DNA from: Brevibacillus brevis | GTDB taxonomy: Bacteria > Bacillota > Bacilli > Brevibacillales > Brevibacillaceae | Length of the DNA: 64,000 nucleotides | Assembly (NCBI RefSeq): GCF_022026395.1 | Contig: NZ_CP041767.1 | Span: forward strand, 3,442,501-3,506,500 | Direction: 5' to 3' | In this document: piece after piece, positions 44,352-51,852 of the stretch | Layout: each line of letters begins with the position of its first letter | Numbering within the stretch: position 1 is the first letter of the stretch | Translations under genes and position numbers: made by a program | The notes under the pieces: model-generated | What the model was told of the DNA's origin: nothing | What the model saw: only the letters and a program-made list of their open reading frames with translations | The model's database searches: none

Positions 44352-44381
44352 GACCACAAGAAGAATTCTCTTCTCATGGTC
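44352..44381 (-). terminator. Leader terminator (attenuator) before the GNAT gene
   Basis: Stem GACCA/TGGTC plus AGAAG/CTTCT separated by a 2x2 internal loop, followed on the minus strand by TTTTTT. It sits between the leader ORF and the GNAT gene it would control. Confidence 0.6.
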
Positions 44382-44433
44382 AAATTAATCGTTGTGATGA
44401 AGATACCTATCCCGAACAGAATAGATACCGTGC

Positions 44434-44523
44434 TCAAACGTGAAATTTGTTTAAATGAGATACAATGCCTTCTAATCGCTTTTGAAAAAAGGTATAAAAA
44501 AGAAACAAAGGGGCGCCCTTCAT
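44434..44523 (-). CDS. Candidate 29-residue leader peptide
   Basis: ATG at 44523 after AAAAGGTC opens MKGAPLFLFYTFFQKRLEGI and ends at 44434. It is rich in aromatic residues (LFLFYTFF). The bases around its start, GGTCAAAT on the minus strand (44522-44529), are perfectly complementary to ATTTGACC (44378-44385), the first arm of the following terminator, so pairing of the two would prevent the terminator. This is the layout of ribosome-controlled attenuators; the inducer is unknown. Confidence 0.4.
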   Translation of the reverse strand: MKGAPLFLFYTFFQKRLEGIVSHLNKFHV

Positions 44524-44795
44524 TTGACCTTTTCCCATATAAAATTCATTCGAATTTTACTTAGCGATTATCAGTTTCATCATACTCAATCAAAACCTCT
44601 TTTCACGTTCATTACTGTAACTATATAGCAGTTTCCATGGACTGTAAATGTTTTATCACTTCATGATTTTTCTGAATGGAAAAGAGAAAAAATACGTCCT
44701 GCCATTTGTGCTTCTGTTACTTGTCAATCATCCATTTCAAAGCAGCCTCTCTTTCATAAACTGTGTTAACGATGTTGTTAAAGGGAGGGTTATAC

Positions 44796-46034
44796 GTGGA
44801 ACATCATAAGAAACAGAAAGGAAAAGAAAGGGAAGACAACAAAATCTATGTATACGCTGAGGAAGTGGAGATAAAAACAGGAAAAGTAAAGGGACACTCT
44901 CGCTGCTCCACTCCCGAAACAATCGGTTTTCAAAACCTGCGTAAAAAACTTGTCCACTGTATTGGACAAATCATATCCTTAATGATTAGAGGATGCTGTG
45001 AACCTATCGAAGGGCGTTTGACAAATGTTGAAAAAGGCATCCTCATTTTAGATGCGAGCCATGTGGTCCCTATCTCTGAAGTCACTTCCTTTTCCCCTAT
45101 CTTTATTGCCTATGTCACAAATTCAGGAGACGATCCGAATGATGATACCATATCCGTGATTAATACTTCAACGAACACGGAAATGGCAGCTCGCATTCCT
45201 GTTGGAGACAACCCTGTAGGAATTGCAATTACACCGGATGGTTCCCGTGTGTATGTAACGAATTCGTTTCATAACACTGTCTCGGTGATCAGCACCGCTA
45301 CAAATACGGAAATCCTGCCGCGAATCGCTGTAGGAGACTTCCCATTCGGTATCGCCATCACTCCTGATTGTTCGCGTGCTTATGTAGCAAATTTGTTTGG
45401 TAATGATGTTTCCGTGATCAATCTCGCTACTAATACAGAAATCCTGCCACGGATTCCGGTCGGAACGAACCCGGTTGATGTCGCAATCACTCCAGATGGT
45501 TCACGTGTATATGTGACGAATTCCTTTAGTAATAACGTCTCCGTAATCAGAACTGCTACCAATACCGAAATCCTGCCACGAATCACTGTCGGTACGTTGC
45601 CCATATGTATTGAGATCACTCCAGATGGTTTGCACGCCTATGTGACAACTGGCGCTGGTGATGGGATTAGTGATTTCGTCTACGTCATTAACACTGCCAC
45701 AAACAATGTTTCGGAGAACCCCATCCCGGTTGGGGATGCTCCCAGAGGGATCGCGATTACACCAGATGGTTCCCGTGCGTATGTTACCAACTTGTTCGAC
45801 AATACTGTTTCCGTGATTAATACTGCTACTAACACAGTCATTGGGGCTCCAATTCCAGTGGGCTCAAGTCCTATTCGTATTGCGATCACTCCAGATGGTC
45901 TGCGTGCTTATGTGACAAATATTGATGAGAATACGGTCTCTGTGATCAACATTGTGACCAATACCGAAATCCTGCCACGGATTCCGGTTGGTGATTTCCC
46001 ATTCGCAATCGCGATCACTCCGAATTGCCTCTAA
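44796..46034 (+). CDS. YVTN-repeat beta-propeller protein with N-terminal LSm-like part
   Basis: 412 residues. Residues about 55-110 (LVHCIGQIISLMIRGCCEPI, ILILDASHVVPISEV) look like the small beta-barrel of Bacillus coat-associated DUF2642-like proteins (weak call). From about 115 to the end are seven repeats of about 43 residues of the type RVYVTNSF-NTVSVI-TATNTEI-PRI-VGD-P-GIAITPDGS, enough for one seven-bladed propeller. No signal peptide. The start is GTG at 44796, seven bases after GGGAGG. Possibly a spore-surface or scaffold protein; this is inference. Confidence 0.8.
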   Translation: MEHHKKQKGKEREDNKIYVYAEEVEIKTGKVKGHSRCSTPETIGFQNLRKKLVHCIGQIISLMIRGCCEPIEGRLTNVEKGILILDASHVVPISEVTSFSPIFIAYVTNSGDDPNDDTISVINTSTNTEMAARIPVGDNPVGIAITPDGSRVYVTNSFHNTVSVISTATNTEILPRIAVGDFPFGIAITPDCSRAYVANLFGNDVSVINLATNTEILPRIPVGTNPVDVAITPDGSRVYVTNSFSNNVSVIRTATNTEILPRITVGTLPICIEITPDGLHAYVTTGAGDGISDFVYVINTATNNVSENPIPVGDAPRGIAITPDGSRAYVTNLFDNTVSVINTATNTVIGAPIPVGSSPIRIAITPDGLRAYVTNIDENTVSVINIVTNTEILPRIPVGDFPFAIAITPNCL

Positions 46035-46076
46035 ATGTATCTTTACTTACTGTCTCCCGTGAAGGAGGGAAGGGAA

Positions 46077-46304
46077 ATGAAAAAGCAAGACATTCTCCGG
46101 TTTATCGAGAAGGAGTTACAGGAAAATTCTGAAGCAACTAGCTTGGCAATCTCGCAAAAGTACAATATCCCGTTTATTCTCGCTGAAATCTATCAAATTA
46201 AGCTCAAAAACCTGTTATATAAAAAGAGGGCAGACCATAAATCTGCCTTTCTTTCTGTCATTTTTGTAGGTATCGTTACACAAACAGGCCATTTTCTTAT
46301 ATAA
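46077..46304 (+). CDS. Small protein with HTH-like start, overlapping a hairpin
   Basis: 75 residues as read. The first 48 (MKKQDILRFIEKELQEN, TSLAISQKYNIPFILAEIYQ) look like a small helix-turn-helix. The last 25 are coded by a hairpin with T tract (GGCAGA/TCTGCC, about 46226-46244), so transcripts may often end inside the gene. ATG at 46077 after GGAGGGAAGGG. It lies 42 bases downstream of the YVTN gene and is probably co-transcribed. Not recognised. Confidence 0.5.
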   Translation: MKKQDILRFIEKELQENSEATSLAISQKYNIPFILAEIYQIKLKNLLYKKRADHKSAFLSVIFVGIVTQTGHFLI

Positions 46305-46370
46305 TTCAAATAGCCCCTTTCAAAAAAGGGGGACACCGTTTTTAAAATGGACCTCGAGGGGGGTGTACGA

Positions 46371-46466
46371 ATGGCGAATGCACTCAATTTGCCACATACC
46401 GCAGCGGCTCATGCAAAGCCTAGAAATAGTAAGGCGATACTTTGCATGAGGTGGTCTTCCGTTTAA
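46371..46466 (+). CDS. Possible 31-residue peptide
   Basis: ATG at 46371 has a strong GAGGGGGG five bases upstream and reads MANALNLPHTAAAHAKPRNS and on to 46466. No family is known. It overlaps nothing else. Confidence 0.35.
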   Translation: MANALNLPHTAAAHAKPRNSKAILCMRWSSV

Positions 46467-46555
46467 ACGAATCATCGCCTTCATTTGCGTATCTCATTTC
46501 CTATTTCTTGGCTTTGCCCCTTATTTGCCTATCTATAAATAAGGAGCGAGCAGAA

Positions 46556-46819
46556 ATGAAATGTGTAAAAGCAAACTTAATCCTTCCTGAATCGTTACTC
46601 GCGGAAATTCAAAAGTACGTGCAAGGAGAAACCATCTATATTCCAAAGACAAAAGTAACCCATCAAAAATGGGGGACGCGCACCGGCGGGAGAAAGCTCC
46701 TGGATGAGCGGAATACGGCTATTAAAAGCAGCTTTCGGGCCGGGACGGCTATTTCTCAGTTAGCGGAGGAATACTTTTTGTCTACCGAGACGATTAAAAA
46801 AATCGTGTATACCAAATAG
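46556..46819 (+). CDS. CD3324-family small protein (Mor-like HTH)
   Basis: 87 residues. ANLILPESLLAEIQKYVQGE, YIPKTKV, GRKLLDERNTAIKSSFRAG and ISQLAEEYFLSTETIKKIVY match the CD3324 family of Bacillota and Clostridia, with a C-terminal helix-turn-helix. Probably DNA-binding; role unknown. ATG at 46556 is eight bases after AAGGAGC; the frame extends upstream without a site. Confidence 0.75.
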   Translation: MKCVKANLILPESLLAEIQKYVQGETIYIPKTKVTHQKWGTRTGGRKLLDERNTAIKSSFRAGTAISQLAEEYFLSTETIKKIVYTK

Positions 46820-46827
46820 ACGTTTAT

Positions 46828-46867
46828 AAAGCACTGACGACTTTTCCATTTAAGTTGTCAGTGCTTT
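46828..46867 (+). terminator. Terminator of the CD3324-family gene
   Basis: Perfect arms AAAGCACTGAC (46828-46838) and GTCAGTGCTTT (46857-46867) with inner pairing, then a T run. Confidence 0.85.
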
Positions 46868-46976
46868 TTTATGGCGAGTTTTTTTGGGAAATGTCCTCTC
46901 CCTTTCTCTTCGCTTGCAAACACGTTAAAGTAAAGAAGAACCCACCTAACAAGACAGAAACAGGAGGAACCGCAAG

Positions 46977-47615
46977 ATGGAACCTTTTATCCATACGCAT
47001 CAATATCACTTCATTAAATCACGCGTTCAAGCAATCATGAACGCCTATGCGACCAGTACCGATGTCAACGTGATTCGTGCTCGCAAAGAAATCGCCCATG
47101 AAGAAATCTTTCAATTGTTCCCAAACATGACGGAAGAACAAAAAGAGATTTTGCAACCGATTGACTCGATCAAAGAAAAGGCAGAAGGAAAACAATTTTT
47201 GCATCAACTTTCACCATTTGTGATTCCCTTCCCTGCTCTCACAGAGTCTTCCATTAAGAAGCTCTTTCCGAAAGTAAAGAAGTTGAAAGTCTCGAACTTA
47301 GCTGAGATCGATTTTTCCGAAATCTCTTATGTGAGCTGGCTAGACACTTCTACGGAAAAGAAATTTATTGTTGCTTACCACGAAGGAAAACTGGTTGGCA
47401 TACACGGACAGTTTACAAGCGTAAACAAAAAAGGCGTTTGTGCGCTCTGTAATCGCTTTGAGGAAATCGGCATGTTCGTCCTTGAAGCCAAAGGTTCTGG
47501 GGATGGAACGTATTTGAAAAAAGGAAACTACATTTGCCAAGACAGTATGACGTGCAATCAAAATATCATTTCGCTGGATAAGCTGAACGATTTTATCTCT
47601 CTTATGGTGAAATAA
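46977..47615 (+). CDS. FusB/FusC-type EF-G-binding protein
   Basis: 212 residues: N-terminal helical part and a C-terminal zinc-finger region with CALC and YICQDSMTCNQNI, as in staphylococcal FusB. The segment VSWLDTSTEKKFIVAYHEGK is also typical. FusB proteins bind EF-G and rescue it from fusidic acid; chromosomal relatives are common in Bacillales and need not confer clinical resistance. ATG at 46977 after AGGAGG. Monocistronic, with its own terminator. Confidence 0.85.
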   Translation: MEPFIHTHQYHFIKSRVQAIMNAYATSTDVNVIRARKEIAHEEIFQLFPNMTEEQKEILQPIDSIKEKAEGKQFLHQLSPFVIPFPALTESSIKKLFPKVKKLKVSNLAEIDFSEISYVSWLDTSTEKKFIVAYHEGKLVGIHGQFTSVNKKGVCALCNRFEEIGMFVLEAKGSGDGTYLKKGNYICQDSMTCNQNIISLDKLNDFISLMVK

Positions 47616-47636
47616 GTCTGCAACGAAAATGAAAAA

Positions 47637-47662
47637 GCCGTCTGGTCTCCATGCCAGGCGGC
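47637..47662. terminator. Terminator between the FusB-like and SRPBCC genes
   Basis: Arms GCCGTCTGG (47637-47645) and CCAGGCGGC (47654-47662) with one G/T pair; A and T runs on both sides. Confidence 0.75.
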
Positions 47663-47676
47663 CTTTCCTATGTTCC

Positions 47677-48192
47677 TTACTTGATCTCGGTGAGACTTTC
47701 TTCCAAACGATCCCATGTTTGGGTGATGCCCTCTAGCATGCCCATGTCCATAACAGTTTTGAGAGCTTCCGCAGATACATACTCAGAACGGTTGACCAGC
47801 TTCGTCTTGCCACCCAAATCGATGAATTCCATCATAACCTCTGTCGAAGGCATGGCATCATTTATGTTGCCTTCTGCATCTGAAAAGTAATCGGTATAGA
47901 CAATTTTCTCTGGCTCAACAATCTCCTTATAAACGCCTTTGCCCCAAGATTCCATTCCGTAAAAATCACCTTGGTTCTTATCGACGCACTTCATGCAGTA
48001 GTGCCAAACACCGCCTGGTCGGAAATCAACATGACAAACCGGGAGTTCCCAGCCTTTCGGTCCCCACCAACGCTTGAGATGCTCAGGCTCCTTAAACATC
48101 TTGAACACCAGATCTCTAGGCGCGTCGAATACACGCTCCAGTACCAGCACCCGGTCGTTCTCTACCCTTGAAATCATTGCGTTTCTTGTCAT
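47677..48192 (-). CDS. SRPBCC (AHSA1-like) domain protein
   Basis: 171 residues of the START/SRPBCC fold: VLERVFDAPRDLVFKMFKEP, HLKRWWGPKGWELPVCHVDF, PGGVWHYCM, EIVEPEKIVYTDYFSD and the C-terminal TQTWDRLEESL. Ligand and function unknown. ATG at 48192 follows GAGGAGG. It follows the ArsR gene by 31 bases; ArsR plus AHSA1-like pairs are very common in Bacillota. Confidence 0.85.
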   Translation of the reverse strand: MTRNAMISRVENDRVLVLERVFDAPRDLVFKMFKEPEHLKRWWGPKGWELPVCHVDFRPGGVWHYCMKCVDKNQGDFYGMESWGKGVYKEIVEPEKIVYTDYFSDAEGNINDAMPSTEVMMEFIDLGGKTKLVNRSEYVSAEALKTVMDMGMLEGITQTWDRLEESLTEIK

Positions 48193-48223
48193 AGTAATTC
48201 CTCCTCATTCATTAGAATGGATC

Positions 48224-48568
48224 TCAATCATTTTCTTTGTTTTGCAGTTCCCGCAAATAGTCTTCCAGATTATCGAATCTCTCTTCCATAACACGCTGGA
48301 ATGACTTCACCCAAGAATCCAGCGCTCGGAAGGGCTCGGGCCTGAGTTTGTAAAATCGGCGATTGGCTTCGGCCTTCACATCCACGATACCGTTGTCACT
48401 AAGCACCTTCAAATGCTTCGAGGCTTGGGGCTGGCGAAGCCCCAGTTGGTCAGCGATTTCCCCTACAGTCAGAGGGCCCTCGCGCAAAAGTTCGACGATT
48501 TTCATACGATTTGGTTCAGCCAAAGCACTCAGCGTCGCCATGTCCATGCCCGGATTCATCCCTGACAT
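48224..48568 (-). CDS. ArsR-family transcriptional regulator
   Basis: 114 residues, winged helix: LSALAEPNRMKIVELLREG, LTVGEIADQLGLRQPQASKH and LKVLSDNGIVDVKAEANRRF. No ELCVCDL metal site, so it belongs to the non-metal group that goes with SRPBCC genes. The start is ATG at 48568, seven bases after GAGGT. It probably represses its own operon through the inverted repeat at 48663-48684. Confidence 0.85.
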   Translation of the reverse strand: MSGMNPGMDMATLSALAEPNRMKIVELLREGPLTVGEIADQLGLRQPQASKHLKVLSDNGIVDVKAEANRRFYKLRPEPFRALDSWVKSFQRVMEERFDNLEDYLRELQNKEND

Positions 48569-48662
48569 GTCACTCACCTCGTTACATGATGGATTCTACG
48601 TTCATCTCATCCCCTTCAGCGTTATTGTGATCGTCCTGTTAGGTAAAATATACACCGAAGGG

Positions 48663-48684
48663 AATATTCCTGTAAAGGAATATT
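48663..48684 (-). promoter_or_regulatory. Candidate operator of the ArsR/SRPBCC operon
   Basis: AATATTCC (48663-48670) and GGAATATT (48677-48684) form a perfect inverted repeat about 95 bases upstream of the ArsR start. Confidence 0.5.
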
Positions 48685-48708
48685 TTAAGGGATTTCACAG
48701 GTTATTTC

Positions 48709-48728
48709 ATTAGTGATTAATCAATCAC
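48709..48728. promoter_or_regulatory. TetR-operator-like motif, copy 1
   Basis: ATTAGTGATTAATCAATCAC, sharing GTGATnnATCAATnAC with three other sites at 49735, 49774 and 50343. It lies between the ArsR operon and the end of the epimerase gene. Confidence 0.5.
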
Positions 48729-48741
48729 AAACGGTCAACAT

Positions 48742-49707
48742 TTATTTGATGGAAGCACGATTCTGCAAATGCTGGATCGTTGCTGTTATTCCCTCCTCGA
48801 AATTCGTCGCTGGAATCGGTCCAATCAGCCGTTGATATTTTTCTCCGCTAAGGATCAAAGGTTTTTCAGTTAAGTACAGCATCTCGACAACCTCCTTCAT
48901 CACCGGGACGAACAGCCCTAACAAAGACAAACCAATTTTCCCAAGTGGAATGACAGGTTTTGCGGTGCCACTTGCTTTTTGGGCGATTCGGACAATATCT
49001 CGACCGGAAATGATGCCTCCACCTGGGATGTGCCAATTTTGTCCATAAGCAAACTCACGGCAGGCCAACTCTACGATCATCTTCGCCGCATCCGGTAAGT
49101 AAACAAACTCGCGAGGAACATGCATGCTCCCAATGAAAAGACCCGGTTTTCCAGCCGCAATAGCCTCAAGTGTGGAACCTAAATACGATGCTTGATTAGC
49201 AGTGGGTCCATAATAATCCGGTAATCTGACAATCATCGTTCGCGCATGATCCCACCGACTGCTAAACAGCATCTGTTCAAATGCCAACCTGATTTTTCCT
49301 TTCTTCGTATGCGGTTGCTTTGGATGCTCCTCCGTCACTGGTTCCATCTGCTTTCTCCCGTATGGATAAATGCCGTCTACTGCTACAACCTTCAAACCTC
49401 TCTTGTTTGCGGCTTCCATGATCGCTTCGCCAAGTGGGATCAGCTTATTCACCATCTCGTGGTAAGGGACGTTTGCACAATGGAAGAGTACATCCGCTCC
49501 TTCCGATGCAGCTACGATGTCTTGAGACCGGAATGCATCTCCGACGGCCAGTGACAAATGTACTGGATTCCCCAGGTCTGACGCCATTTGTTCTAGCTTT
49601 TGTCGAGATCGCCCAAAAGCAATCGTTTCAATCCCTCGATTGATGAGCTCTTCCAAAATTGCGGCTCCCGTTCCGCCTGTTGCCCCGACTACAATCGCTT
49701 TTTTCAT
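48742..49707 (-). CDS. NAD-dependent epimerase/dehydratase family protein
   Basis: 321 residues, extended-type SDR. Nucleotide-binding VVGATGGTGAAILEEL at the start, VDGIYPYGRKQMEPVTE, and REFVYLPDAAKMIVELA. The YxxxK is not clear (GKIRLAFEQ follows TKK), so catalysis is uncertain. The start is ATG at 49707, nine bases after GGAG; an in-frame extension reaches into the operator region. Directly downstream of the TetR gene with two operator-like sites in between, so it is likely the regulated target. Confidence 0.8.
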   Translation of the reverse strand: MKKAIVVGATGGTGAAILEELINRGIETIAFGRSRQKLEQMASDLGNPVHLSLAVGDAFRSQDIVAASEGADVLFHCANVPYHEMVNKLIPLGEAIMEAANKRGLKVVAVDGIYPYGRKQMEPVTEEHPKQPHTKKGKIRLAFEQMLFSSRWDHARTMIVRLPDYYGPTANQASYLGSTLEAIAAGKPGLFIGSMHVPREFVYLPDAAKMIVELACREFAYGQNWHIPGGGIISGRDIVRIAQKASGTAKPVIPLGKIGLSLLGLFVPVMKEVVEMLYLTEKPLILSGEKYQRLIGPIPATNFEEGITATIQHLQNRASIK

Positions 49708-49734
49708 TCGGATCATCTCCACTCGTTTTATTTT

Positions 49735-49757
49735 GTGATCGATCAATCACTAACTAA
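49735..49757. promoter_or_regulatory. TetR-operator-like motif, copy 2
   Basis: GTGATCGATCAATCAC followed by TAACTAA, 28 bases upstream of the epimerase start. Confidence 0.55.
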
Positions 49758-49773
49758 TTTGAACTATAACGCT

Positions 49774-49799
49774 TTAGTTAGTGATTAGTCAATAACTAA
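49774..49799. promoter_or_regulatory. TetR-operator-like motif, copy 3
   Basis: A long palindrome with outer TTAGTTA/(T)AACTAA arms and the core GTGATTAGTCAAT, between the TetR and epimerase genes. Confidence 0.55.
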
Positions 49800-49818
49800 T
49801 TCTCGCAATTTTTCTCAG

Positions 49819-50325
49819 CTACACCTCCATCAATTCTGGCATGTCCAAAGCCACTGAAATGTTACACAGCATTCCTCTTGCCAGGAAAATAAGCGTTCTC
49901 TCTTCCGGATTCGCGATGCCCGCTTTGCGAAAAGCTGTTAGGACAATCTGACGAACCTCCCGAAATGCTTCGCGCATTGCCTCACGAATCAAAGGCTCTT
50001 GAATCGTCTGAGCCTGCATTTGAAGCAGTATTTCATTTTGATGGGATGCCAAAATCTTTTCATATGTCTTGATTAAATCTGTTTCCAACTGCTCTTTGGA
50101 TGCGGACTCCACAACGAGACGGAAAGAGTCAATGATCCGTTCCCATGACGCCTCTAATGCTGCCAGTAACAACGCTTCCTTCGATGCAAAAAACTTGAAA
50201 ATATACGGCTGGGAAATCTTTGCACGCTCTGCAACCTGCGCTGTCGTTGCCCGAAAATATCCGATTTCAGCAAAAACCTCAATGGCCGCAGAAATGATTT
50301 CCGTTTTACGATTGACTGACGTCAT
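49819..50325 (-). CDS. TetR-family transcriptional regulator
   Basis: 168 residues. N-terminal HTH KTEIISAAIEVFAEIGYFRA, TTAQVAERAKISQPYIFKFF, ASKEALLLAAL is clear; the rest is a helical ligand-binding domain. ATG at 50325 follows GGAGG. It probably represses itself and the epimerase gene through the repeated GTGATnnATCAAT motifs. Inducer unknown. Confidence 0.9.
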   Translation of the reverse strand: MTSVNRKTEIISAAIEVFAEIGYFRATTAQVAERAKISQPYIFKFFASKEALLLAALEASWERIIDSFRLVVESASKEQLETDLIKTYEKILASHQNEILLQMQAQTIQEPLIREAMREAFREVRQIVLTAFRKAGIANPEERTLIFLARGMLCNISVALDMPELMEV

Positions 50326-50342
50326 TGCAGGATCGCCTCCCT

Positions 50343-50361
50343 TTTAGTGATTCATCAATAA
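50343..50361. promoter_or_regulatory. TetR-operator-like motif, copy 4
   Basis: TTAGTGATTCATCAATAAT, about 18 bases upstream of the TetR gene start; overlaps its ribosome binding or promoter region. Confidence 0.55.
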
Positions 50362-50561
50362 TATCTGATTATACGTCAGTTTGTGATGGGTTTCAAATGA
50401 CTTATATCACTCAACAAACTTCGCGATTGATGATGGACGTGGCAGGTCCCCTCTGCAGATGGGATTAACTGTGTCCTTTTCATCTACTCCATTTATTCAG
50501 AATATATGTTGTTCCCAAGCGTATACTTTTTTGGAAGGCAAACTAATGAGGGGGAAGATTT

Positions 50562-50811
50562 ATGAAAAAATTTACTCTGTTTGGTATTGCTGCTGCATTA
50601 TTTCTAGCGCTTTCATTTCCTGGTGTTAGCAGCGCAAAAGAACAACGTGTACCATGTGAAGCTGACGGGTATTGCGGATGGCCGACCTATAGCGTTTAAC
50701 ACCAACCATTCCAATGAAGTTGGAAAGAACCAACGATAATTCCTGTATAAAACGACGACTGCCAACACAATTGCAAACGATCTTGGCGACAAAGGTGCTA
50801 AGGGATATTAA
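50562..50811 (+). pseudogene. Secreted small protein, frameshifted
   Basis: ATG at 50562 after GAGGGGG opens a clear signal peptide (MKKFTLFGIAAALFLALSFP, cut near SSA) and a 19-residue mature part with two Cys (PCEADGYCGW), stopping at 50699. In other frames coding-like text goes on: GRPIAFNTNHSNEVG, then a stop, then KTTTANTIANDLGDKGAKGY to 50811. The full protein was probably about 80 residues and is now broken by a shift and a stop. The 45-residue form may still be secreted. Confidence 0.5.
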
Positions 50812-51086
50812 TAGGTTCGTAATTTCTACTTTGTATTATTAATCAAACATCATCTACCGACTGATAAACTATCGGTATGATGTTTTTCTTTTTTTGGATT
50901 CATTGTAAGTCCACTTTAGTGGTAAAAGAACTGGTTTCATTTGCATTTTCTATTGAATCGTTTTCTTTCTGTTCCTCGTTTTCATATACAAATGTATGTA
51001 GCAGGGAGAAGAAAGTATGAAAGACCTTATGAAAATGATGAGTACTTGATAGAGCAAGAAGGTTGTCCCAAATGCCATGAATGTGG

Positions 51087-51109
51087 CTAGGGGATAGCCT
51101 TTTTTTTGG
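51087..51109 (+). terminator. Hairpin with eight T
   Basis: GGCTA/TAGCC stem followed by TTTTTTTT on the plus strand. The transcript it ends is unclear; only a 32-codon frame (ending CPKCHECG) lies just upstream. Confidence 0.55.
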
Positions 51110-51267
51110 TCGTATATCCCCTGCTGATTTAACATTTTTGAGCGCTTGGACATGGCTGGAACATGCCCAAATTTTTTACTTACTGTGGTATCGCCCTTAC
51201 ATAGCTCCTCAATTTGCATAGCTTGAGTTTGAGGTTCTTCCTCATACTTTTCAAAGGGGTGATATCG

Positions 51268-51354
51268 ATGGGATTCTTTGACGACAATTTTGCTTTGGTC
51301 TTGGTTCTTTTCGTTTTATTAACAATTGTTGCTTGCAGCTGTGATGATTGTTAA
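51268..51354 (+). CDS. YjcZ-like small hydrophobic spore peptide
   Basis: 28 residues: MGFFDDNFALVLVLFVLL then TIVACSCDDC. The pattern of a short polar start, F-A-L-V-L-V-L-F-V-L-L hydrophobic run and a short tail is that of the YjcZ/SscA-type sporulation peptides; the Cys-rich tail is unusual. ATG at 51268 after AAAGGGGTGAT. A GC-rich hairpin with T tract follows at about 51372-51390. Confidence 0.6.
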   Translation: MGFFDDNFALVLVLFVLLTIVACSCDDC

Positions 51355-51559
51355 TATCTGTCCAATGTGATGGGCGGCTAGGCTGCCCTCTTTCTCCCTC
51401 TATGACATCTCGGAGCTTTGAGCCCTTCTTTTGTCCAATCCTCCCACGTTACGCTTTGGTAGAAGGAGTGTAGTATGGTGGAGAGGTTAGATTAGGACGC
51501 CCTGTCCTACGACAAAACTTTTTCTTTGGTATTTCATTCACTTACCATTTCAACAAAAG

Positions 51560-51587
51560 AGCCGCCCGGTTCTTTCTCCGAGCGGCT
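51560..51587 (-). terminator. Hairpin after the GNAT remnant
   Basis: AGCCGC (51560-51565) and GCGGCT (51582-51587), with inner CGG/CCG pairing and TTTTG on the minus strand. Confidence 0.5.
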
Positions 51588-51595
51588 AAATGTCT

Positions 51596-51852
51596 TCATG
51601 TGAGGAATTTTGTTCCAACTACATACTTCAGAGTAGTATTTCTTTTACGCTTTCCACTTCCGTCGTCATCATAATAAAGGGGGTCCGGTTGTTTACGAAT
51701 GAGGCCGTTTCTTTGAATCTCGTTTTTGTATAAGCCTATCCCCTTCCCTTTCAGATCCGGTTTCATTCCGAGCCCGATATCGAATATTCCTGCGGATATT
51801 TCCAAATTGCGACTTGCTTTGCATCTGTCATTATCATCAAATGAAAGTTCAT
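51596..51852 (-). pseudogene. GNAT acetyltransferase remnant with internal deletion
   Basis: GGAGGGGG precedes an ATG at 51852 that reads MNFHLMIMTDAKQVAIWKYP then stops; this is the usual start of one GNAT group. In the next frame follows FDIGLGMKPDLKGKGIGLY, which is the acetyl-CoA motif of the same group. About 60 residues that should lie between are missing, and the C-terminal part is also shortened. Non-functional. Confidence 0.6.

Noticed and set aside
44796..46034. Repetitive DNA mistaken for a CRISPR-like array
   Set aside because: The period of about 129 bases is explained by the YVTN protein repeats; there are no constant direct repeats with unique spacers.
50994..51092. A 32-codon plus-strand frame ending CPKCHECG before a terminator
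   Set aside because: The Cys-rich end is tempting (zinc-ribbon-like), but there is no start signal; perhaps the tail of a lost gene. Left out of the gene list.
50950..51219. An 89-codon minus-strand frame with a hydrophobic middle
   Set aside because: No ribosome binding site, odd composition, and it covers a plus-strand terminator; probably chance.
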